From: an uncultured Clostridia bacterium
Lineage (GTDB): Bacteria > Bacillota_A > Clostridia > Oscillospirales > Acutalibacteraceae
DNA: 5,696 nucleotides
Reading direction: 5' to 3'
Assembly (NCBI GenBank): GCA_944380625.1
Contig: CALWIE010000041.1
Span: forward strand, 1-5,696
The number at the start of each line of letters is the position of its first letter. The stretch's first letter is position 1. Shown here piece by piece: positions 1 to 4,613 of this stretch. Position numbers and translations under genes: made by a program. Below the pieces are notes generated by a model. The model searched no databases, had not been told where the DNA came from, and saw only the letters and a program-made list of their open reading frames with translations.

Positions 1-143
1 TCCACCTGACCATCGACACCAAGATCTGCCCGGTGATGGAGTACTTCGAGATCTTCATGGACCGCATGGTCCTCTGCCGCAAGGCCGCCCAGACCCTGGG
101 CCTGCAGTTCGAGCTCATCATCAACGGTACCAGGCTGCTGTAA
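1..143 (+). CDS. 3' end of an unrecognised protein-coding gene (partial)
   Basis: The frame whose codons begin at position 3 stays open from the left edge to TAA at 141-143. It encodes the last 46 residues of a protein beginning HLTIDTKICPVMEYFEIF and ending IINGTRLL. Nearly every third codon position is G or C, as in the other genes here, and an intrinsic terminator follows 13 nt after the stop. Both support a real gene end rather than a chance frame. The tail holds two Cys and a mixed hydrophobic/charged helix-like stretch, with no transmembrane segment or known motif. I do not recognise the family and assign no function. The start and most of the gene lie left of the window. Confidence 0.6.
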   Translation, partial: HLTIDTKICPVMEYFEIFMDRMVLCRKAAQTLGLQFELIINGTRLL

Positions 144-156
144 TGCGCGCCCACTG

Positions 157-193
157 AAAAAAGCTGTCCTCCCAAAAGAAGGACAGCTTTTTT
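157..193 (+). terminator. Rho-independent terminator, potentially bidirectional
   Basis: The arm GCTGTCCT (163-170) pairs perfectly with AGGACAGC (180-187) around a 9-nt loop, CCCAAAAGA. Six T follow (188-193) and six A precede (157-162), so the stem can extend by A-T pairs and work in either direction. It lies 13 nt after the stop of the left-edge gene and separates that gene from the one starting at 260. Confidence 0.9.
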
Positions 194-226
194 GTATATG
201 TTCCCGAGTATTCTTTCATCGATCCC

Positions 227-237
227 TATGATATAAT
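227..237 (+). promoter_or_regulatory. Probable sigma-A promoter -10 region for the gene at 260
   Basis: The stretch TATGATATAAT contains a perfect TATAAT (232-237) and an overlapping TATGAT (227-232). It sits in the only AT-rich segment between the upstream terminator and the start codon at 260. No good -35 box is found at 16-18 nt spacing (209-214 reads TATTCT), so the promoter may be weak, depend on an activator, or use another factor. Transcription would start near 243-246, leaving a very short leader. Confidence 0.55.
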
Positions 238-244
238 AAAAGAA

Positions 245-253
245 AAAGGTGGA
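245..253 (+). promoter_or_regulatory. Ribosome binding site for the gene at 260
   Basis: AAAGGTGGA is a one-mismatch match to the AAGGAGG consensus. It ends 6 nt before the ATG at 260 and supports that start. No other in-frame start codon is better placed. Confidence 0.75.
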
Positions 254-259
254 TTCCTT

Positions 260-823
260 ATGAAACGGTTGGCAGTACGATTGGTCGCCCTGGTGATTTG
301 CTGTTTCTCGATTCCTGCCGCCGCCCTGCAGGACCAGGTGTTGCTGGACAATGTAACCTACACGGTAGATACAGAGGCCGGCACCATCAGCGACGGGGAA
401 AACTTTTACCAGTACCAGATCACCCTCCGCAGCGATGGATACACACTGGATATCACCTATCCCAACGGGATGGAATACAGCCGGACTGCTTTTCCCGGTG
501 GATACTCGGAAGAGTATGGGGAGGATTACAGATCCACCCCCTCGGCCTATCCCGACGGGGACACCCTGGAAGAGGTCCTGCAGCAGGCAGACGTGGTGAC
601 AGCTCCCCAAAAGCAGGCCCATCGGGGGAATAAGAGCGTTCTTTTGCTTCTCCTGCTGCTAGTCTTGGGCCTCTTCTTCGCCGGGTATCCCTATGGGGCC
701 TGGTACATAGAGTGGGGCTGGCATTTCAAGGGTGCCGAACCCTCTCCTGGCGCGCTGCTTTTCAATCGGGTGATAGGGATCCTGCTGCTAATCGGGACGC
801 TGGTGTGGTTTCTCTTCTTATAA
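260..823 (+). CDS. Secreted/membrane-anchored protein of unknown function with two C-terminal transmembrane helices
   Basis: A 187-residue protein starting at ATG 260 behind a good RBS. Residues 1-22 form a classic signal sequence: positive MKRLAVR, a hydrophobic core, and IPAAA as a likely signal peptidase site. Residues 23-125 are a polar domain rich in Tyr, Asp and Gly, with repeated beta-like segments (for example NVTYTV, YQYQITL, GYTLDITYP). Two hydrophobic helices follow, about 126-145 and 167-187, joined by a Trp-rich loop with WGWHFKGAEPSPG. The protein ends directly at the second helix. The loop-plus-helix tail resembles small two-helix domains of the DUF6199 kind from memory; this is a weak family suggestion. 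The gene is monocistronic, with its own promoter and terminators on both sides. No catalytic motif is visible. I infer an envelope-located accessory protein, function unknown. Confidence 0.82.
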   Translation: MKRLAVRLVALVICCFSIPAAALQDQVLLDNVTYTVDTEAGTISDGENFYQYQITLRSDGYTLDITYPNGMEYSRTAFPGGYSEEYGEDYRSTPSAYPDGDTLEEVLQQADVVTAPQKQAHRGNKSVLLLLLLLVLGLFFAGYPYGAWYIEWGWHFKGAEPSPGALLFNRVIGILLLIGTLVWFLFL

Positions 824-863
824 AAAAACGGACTGCCGCGCTTTTGCGGCAGTCCTCTTTTTT
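822..863. terminator. Bidirectional intrinsic terminator between convergent genes
   Basis: A perfect 10-bp stem, GGACTGCCGC (830-839) with GCGGCAGTCC (846-855), encloses the loop GCTTTT. It is followed by CTTTTTT (857-863). On the left it is flanked by seven A (822-828), which read as seven T on the minus strand. It therefore terminates the plus-strand gene ending at 823 and the minus-strand block ending at 873. Confidence 0.93.
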
Positions 864-872
864 ATTTATTGC

Positions 873-1895
873 TTACTTGGCCTCTACAATGACCTTGATG
901 GACTCGCTGCTCATCTGCATGGCGATGGCTTCGGGCAGGTGGTCCAGGTCGAACCGGTGGGTAATGATGGGGGCGAAATCCACCTTGCCGCTGTTGATGA
1001 GCCGCACGGCCCGGTCGTGGGTGTCCGGGTTGACGAAGGAGCCCTTGATGGTCAGCTCCTTCTTGTACACGTCAAACAAGGGCAGGTCGAAGGTGGCGTC
1101 CACTTTGGGCACGCTGAACAGGAGGATGGTGGCCCCCTTCCCCGCGAACTGGAAGGCGCTCTTCACCGCAGGGGTGTTACCCACGCACTCGATGACCACG
1201 TCGGCGCCGCTGCCCATGGCCTGGGCAAAGGCCTCGGCGCAGCCGGGCTGGGTGGGGTCGACGGCGGCGTCCGCGCCCACCTGGAGGCCCACCTGGCGGC
1301 GCTTCTCGTTGGGCTCGCTGAGGACGATCTTAGAAGCTCCGGAAAGTTTCGCAAGCTGCACCATGATAAGTCCGATGGCGCCGCCGCCCACCACGCAGAC
1401 CTTGTCCCCGGCCTTGATGCCCGCCAGGTCGATGCCGTGGAGGCAGCAGGCAAGGGGCTCCGCCATGGCGGCGAACTCATAGGGCACGGCAGGGTCCAGC
1501 TTGAAGGCCTGGGCCGCAGGGACCAGGCTGTACTCTGCAAAGCCCCCATCCCGGGTGACGCCCACAGCCTCCATGGAGGGGCACAGCTGCTTTTTGCCGT
1601 TCTGGCAGTACTCGCAGCGGCCGCAGTAGATGTTGGGATCGATGGTCACGTGGTCGCCCACGGCAAAACCAGAGACCCCCTGCCCCACTTCCACCACCTC
1701 GCCGGAGTACTCGTGGCCCAAAACCACCGGCGGGGTCACGTCGGCGGAGCCGGGCTCCCCGTGGTAGATGTGTACGTCGGTGCCGCACACGCCGCAGACC
1801 TTGTTGCGCACCACCAGCTCCCCGGGGCCCGCCTGGGGCACAGGCAGGTCGGAGACGGCAAAGGTTTCGTTGCCCATATATCGGGATGCTTTCAT
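873..1895 (-). CDS. Zinc-dependent medium-chain dehydrogenase (threonine/sorbitol/butanediol dehydrogenase-like)
   Basis: A 340-residue MDR-superfamily oxidoreductase that should interconvert a secondary alcohol or polyol and a ketone using NAD(P), in the cytoplasm. The GroES-like N-terminal domain has catalytic zinc ligands C37 (in GVCGTD), H61/E62 (GHEY) and E146 (AEPLAC). Structural zinc ligands are C91, C94, C97 and C105. The Rossmann fold has G170-G-G172-A-I-G175 and an acidic E194 at the end of the second strand, which favours NAD over NADP. Length is normal for the sorbitol dehydrogenase/threonine dehydrogenase/butanediol dehydrogenase group, and sequence alone does not fix the substrate. 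The start is ATG at 1893-1895, preceded by GGAGGA; a longer frame to 1982 has no RBS and would add 29 residues running back into the hydrogenase gene. It lies 67 nt after the hydrogenase gene on the same strand with no clear promoter, so it may be read through from the hydrogenase operon. Transcription ends at the terminator at 822-863. Confidence 0.93.
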   Translation of the reverse strand: MKASRYMGNETFAVSDLPVPQAGPGELVVRNKVCGVCGTDVHIYHGEPGSADVTPPVVLGHEYSGEVVEVGQGVSGFAVGDHVTIDPNIYCGRCEYCQNGKKQLCPSMEAVGVTRDGGFAEYSLVPAAQAFKLDPAVPYEFAAMAEPLACCLHGIDLAGIKAGDKVCVVGGGAIGLIMVQLAKLSGASKIVLSEPNEKRRQVGLQVGADAAVDPTQPGCAEAFAQAMGSGADVVIECVGNTPAVKSAFQFAGKGATILLFSVPKVDATFDLPLFDVYKKELTIKGSFVNPDTHDRAVRLINSGKVDFAPIITHRFDLDHLPEAIAMQMSSESIKVIVEAK

Positions 1896-1900
1896 AGGGA

Positions 1901-1907
1901 TTCCTCC
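1901..1907 (-). promoter_or_regulatory. Ribosome binding site that fixes the dehydrogenase start
   Basis: On the minus strand GGAGGAA lies 5 nt before the ATG at 1895. It is preceded by an A-rich run (AGAAAAAAGA, 1911-1920) of the kind that boosts ribosome loading. It argues for a 340-residue protein over the longer possible frame. Confidence 0.85.
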
Positions 1908-1928
1908 AATTCTTTTTTCTAGTACGAC

Positions 1929-1954
1929 AGAGGGAGGGGCCTTCCCCTCCCTCT
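1929..1954 (-). other. GC-rich perfect hairpin between hydrogenase and dehydrogenase genes
   Basis: AGAGGGAGGGG (1929-1939) and CCCCTCCCTCT (1944-1954) form an 11-bp perfect inverted repeat with a 4-nt loop. It lies 8 nt after the hydrogenase stop. On the minus strand the hairpin is followed by GTCGTACTAG and then A residues, with no U-tract, so it is not a standard intrinsic terminator. Likely roles are 3'-end stabilisation of the hydrogenase mRNA, an RNA processing site, or a partial (leaky) stop that lowers dehydrogenase expression. The inverted repeat is plain in the sequence; its role is inferred. Confidence 0.6.
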
Positions 1955-1962
1955 TTAGAGCT

Positions 1963-3408
1963 TTAGTTTTGCAGCACGCCAATGGCGTCGGAGATGGTCT
2001 TCTCCATGGCCTCCCGGCCGTACTTGTCCACGTCGGCCTTGTTTTTCTCCCCGTGGGTCAGGCAGCCGGCGCCGCCGATGCACCCGCCCACACAGGCCAT
2101 GCCCTCGATAAAGTTCCCCTGCAGCACGTTTTTCGACGCCTTGAGCAGGGCGGCCCGGCAGGCCTCGATGCCGTCGCAGGGGACAGCCTTCAGGTCGAAG
2201 TCGTCCAAACCCTGCTCCTTCAGGGCCTGGGCCACAGCGTCGGACAGGCCGCCGCTGCGGGCGAAGATGCGCCCGTAGTAGGAGGCGTTGTCCAAGACGC
2301 CCTCGTCCAAGGACTTCAGGTCGATCTCCCGGCTGTCGAACAGGGCCTGGAGCTCCTCAAAGGTGATGCAGGCGTCGATGTAGGGCTTGACCCGCTCTTT
2401 CTGCACCTCCATCTTCTTGGCGGTGCAGGGCCCGATAAACACAACCTTGGAGTTGGGCGTGGTCTCCTTGATATACTTGGCGATGGTGGCCGCCGGAGAC
2501 AGGTTGTGGGAGATGTGCTCCTTGAGCTGGGGGAACTGCTTCTCGATGTAGTCCACAAAGGCGGGGCAGCAGGAGCTGGTGAGGAACTGCTTCTCCGCCA
2601 GCTCGGCGGCCTCGGCGTAGGAAACCATGTCGGCGCCCAGGGCGGCCTCCACCACGTGGAAGAAGCCCAGCTCCTGGATGCCGGTGATCACCTGGCCCAG
2701 CTTGGCGTAGCTGAACTGGCTGGAGATGGAGGGAGCCACCACGGCGTAGAGCTTGTAGTCCTCGTTGTGGTTGCTCTTTTTGATCAGGTCCACCACCTCC
2801 AGGATGTAGGACTTGTCCACAATGGCGCCGAAGGGGCACTGGTAGACGCAGGCGCCGCAGGAGATGCAGGTCTCGTTGTCGATCTGGGCGGCGCCGCTGT
2901 CGGCCATGCTGATGGCGTGGATCTTGCAGGCGTTCTCACAGGGGCGCTTCTGGTTGACGATGGCGCTGTAAGGGCAGACCTTGGCGCAGGCGCCGCACTC
3001 CACGCACTTGGATTTGTCGATGTGGGCCCGCAGGTGCTCGTCAAAAGTGATGGCGCCCCGGCGGCAGGCGTCCTCGCAGCGGTGGGCGATGCAGCCCCGG
3101 CAGGCGTCGCTGACGTTGTAGCCGGACATGGGGCACTCGTCGCAGGCGATGTCGATGACTTCGATCACGTTGGGGTTTTCTTTGTCCCCGCCCATGGCCA
3201 GCTTGATCCGCTCCGCCACAATGGCCCGCTCCTTATAGATGCAGCAGCGCATGGTGGGCTTTTCTTTGACGATCAGCTTGGGGATCTCCGTATAGGCGTC
3301 CAGAAGCCGGTCCTCAAAGGCATAGCGGGCCACCTCGCGCAGCACCTTGTACTTCAGGTACTGGACCTGGGTGTCAAATTTTCTGTCCTTGATGGGAATG
3401 GAGGGCAT
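1963..3408 (-). CDS. hydA: Monomeric group B-type [FeFe]-hydrogenase (H-cluster catalytic protein)
   Basis: A 481-residue iron-only hydrogenase that interconverts protons/electrons and H2, probably with ferredoxin as partner, in the cytoplasm. H-cluster motifs: L1 TSSCCPAF (277-284), with C280 as proton-transfer Cys and C281 as ligand; L2 IGPCTAKK with C328; L3 MACVGGC with C439 and C443. N-terminal electron relay: Cys 135, 138, 141, 145 and 181, 184, 187, 191 form a two-cluster ferredoxin pattern, with an inserted CENAC (157, 161) between. A separate Cys-rich segment (C89, C92, C103, C106, C111, C115) precedes it. This arrangement and the variant L1/L3 loops fit group B rather than the classical group A enzymes. 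The start is ATG 3408 with an upstream AAAGGA; a longer frame into the phosphatase gene lacks support. It lies 32 nt after the phosphatase gene in one apparent operon. Maturation by HydEFG, not in this window, is required. The symbol is generic for the catalytic subunit. Confidence 0.94.
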   Translation of the reverse strand: MPSIPIKDRKFDTQVQYLKYKVLREVARYAFEDRLLDAYTEIPKLIVKEKPTMRCCIYKERAIVAERIKLAMGGDKENPNVIEVIDIACDECPMSGYNVSDACRGCIAHRCEDACRRGAITFDEHLRAHIDKSKCVECGACAKVCPYSAIVNQKRPCENACKIHAISMADSGAAQIDNETCISCGACVYQCPFGAIVDKSYILEVVDLIKKSNHNEDYKLYAVVAPSISSQFSYAKLGQVITGIQELGFFHVVEAALGADMVSYAEAAELAEKQFLTSSCCPAFVDYIEKQFPQLKEHISHNLSPAATIAKYIKETTPNSKVVFIGPCTAKKMEVQKERVKPYIDACITFEELQALFDSREIDLKSLDEGVLDNASYYGRIFARSGGLSDAVAQALKEQGLDDFDLKAVPCDGIEACRAALLKASKNVLQGNFIEGMACVGGCIGGAGCLTHGEKNKADVDKYGREAMEKTISDAIGVLQN

Positions 3409-3415
3409 TCGTTTG

Positions 3416-3426
3416 TTCCGTCCTTT
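3416..3426 (-). promoter_or_regulatory. Ribosome binding site for the catalytic hydrogenase
   Basis: On the minus strand AAAGGACGGAA lies in the 32-nt gap after the phosphatase stop. AAAGGA ends 12 nt before the ATG at 3408 (GGAA ends 7 nt before it). It is a modest site, but it supports 3408 over the upstream in-frame ATG at 3486, which lies inside the phosphatase gene. Confidence 0.55.
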
Positions 3427-3440
3427 CTGGGAAGTTTTCC

Positions 3441-4613
3441 TTAGAAGTAGCTCACCTTGATGCGCTTGCCCATCTGCTTGAGGCATTCGCTGAGCTCCTC
3501 CACCAAACGCATTTTGATGTTGAAGTTGATGGGCAGGTTGGGGTTTTGGTGGGCGGGATTGATGGCCCGGCCCACAAAGAAGTTGATGTCGGTGGCCCCT
3601 TCAAAGAGCATCCGGGAAATGAGGGAGGCGCCGTCCCGCTTGTAGCCCCACTGGGTGTAGGTCTCGTTGTCCGCCAGGAAGTCCTTGGCGTAATCCAGCA
3701 CCTTGCTGATGGTGATGACCCCTTCCGTCACCAGGTCCACCCCTTCGATTTTGGCAGTGGGGGGAATCTCCGGGTCCAGGTAGTCCAGGTTGGCGATCAT
3801 GGGCTTGTGGAGGAACTCGGAGGCAATGGTGGAGGTGGTGCCGCCGCAGACAATGTGCTTGCCCTCTTTGGAGAAGAACAGGGAGAGGTACTTGTTGGTG
3901 TCCTTCCGGTCGGAGGGGGGGCCGATCATCAGGTTCACCTGCTGCCGGTCCCGGACCTTGACCACGCAGACAGTGGTGTCGTCCCCAGGGTGGCCGCCGT
4001 ACAGGTGGTTGCACTCCTCCAAAAGGAGGGAGGCATAGGTCTTGGCGGTGTAGCTCTGGTCGTACATCATCTCCAGGAACTTGATGATGTCCTTGCGCTC
4101 CCAGCCAAAGTTTAGGGACTGGCCCACGCCGGCGTGGATGGTGCCGTCGCTCATGGTGAAGAGGAAGTCGTTTTCCTGGAGCTTGATCTTGGATTTGTAG
4201 ATCATCTTCCCCTCGATCTCCGTGCCGGTTTTGGGGATTTCCACAAACTTGCCGTCCCGGATGAGGATGAGGAGGGGGTTGTCGTACTGGATGATCTCCG
4301 CCTCTTCGTTTTCGATGATGTGAATGATGGTGAAGGTGGAATAGGCCACGCCCCGCACAGCGCAGACCGGCAGTGTGGAGGCAATGGTGGAAACGCAGTC
4401 TTCCAGGCGCATATTGGCCGCCATCATCGTGGAGATGATCTTGGAGGTCAGGGAAGAGAGAATATTCGCCTTGACGCCGCTGCCCATTCCATCAGCCAGA
4501 ACAATGACGGTGGAGTTTTCGCCCTGGTCCACGATTTCCACGCGGTCGCCGCAAAGCTGCTCCCCCCACTTGTTCAGGCTCAGGTATCCGATGTCGGTAC
4601 AGAGGTTATTCAT
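3441..4613 (-). CDS. SpoIIE/PP2C-family protein phosphatase linked to the sensory hydrogenase
   Basis: A 390-residue predicted Mn/Mg-dependent serine/threonine phosphatase. The PP2C-like domain (about 1-222) has the metal-binding pattern in order: CGDRVEIV (D23), ADGMGSG (D41-G42), SDGTIHAG (D156) and GHPGDDTTV (D211, D212). There is no signal peptide or membrane helix, unlike SpoIIE itself, so it should be cytosolic. Residues 225-390 form a second domain, including GPPSDRKDTNKYL, VCGGTTSTIAS and IEGVDLVTEGVITISK, that I cannot name. The start overlaps the stop of the upstream PAS-hydrogenase gene by 8 nt, indicating translational coupling and probably a shared job. AAGGA lies 11 nt upstream. 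Genes of this kind next to PAS-domain [FeFe]-hydrogenases are a known clostridial arrangement. I infer that it relays the H2/redox signal by dephosphorylating a regulator, perhaps an anti-anti-sigma-like protein. The target is not in the window. Confidence 0.9.
   Translation of the reverse strand: MNNLCTDIGYLSLNKWGEQLCGDRVEIVDQGENSTVIVLADGMGSGVKANILSSLTSKIISTMMAANMRLEDCVSTIASTLPVCAVRGVAYSTFTIIHIIENEEAEIIQYDNPLLILIRDGKFVEIPKTGTEIEGKMIYKSKIKLQENDFLFTMSDGTIHAGVGQSLNFGWERKDIIKFLEMMYDQSYTAKTYASLLLEECNHLYGGHPGDDTTVCVVKVRDRQQVNLMIGPPSDRKDTNKYLSLFFSKEGKHIVCGGTTSTIASEFLHKPMIANLDYLDPEIPPTAKIEGVDLVTEGVITISKVLDYAKDFLADNETYTQWGYKRDGASLISRMLFEGATDINFFVGRAINPAHQNPNLPINFNIKMRLVEELSECLKQMGKRIKVSYF

Noticed and set aside
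939..1922. A 327-codon open frame on the plus strand opposite the dehydrogenase
   Set aside because: It is a shadow of the zinc dehydrogenase, whose catalytic and structural zinc ligands and Rossmann motif are all intact on the minus strand. The shadow product is repetitive and His/Gly/Val-rich.
1896..1982. N-terminal extension of the dehydrogenase to an ATG at 1982
   Set aside because: It would add 29 residues that overlap the hydrogenase 3' end and cross the hairpin, and it has no RBS. The ATG at 1895 has a good GGAGGA and begins as the family does.
1768..3444. A 558-codon open frame on the plus strand opposite the hydrogenase gene
   Set aside because: It lies antisense to a gene with unambiguous H-cluster motifs. 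Its product is a low-complexity Leu/Val/Gly/Asp/His mix with no motif. GC-rich third positions of the real gene remove stops in this antisense frame.
3409..3486. N-terminal extension of the catalytic hydrogenase to an ATG at 3486
   Set aside because: It lies mostly inside the phosphatase gene. The added residues are not hydrogenase-like, and 3408 has an RBS in the intergenic gap.
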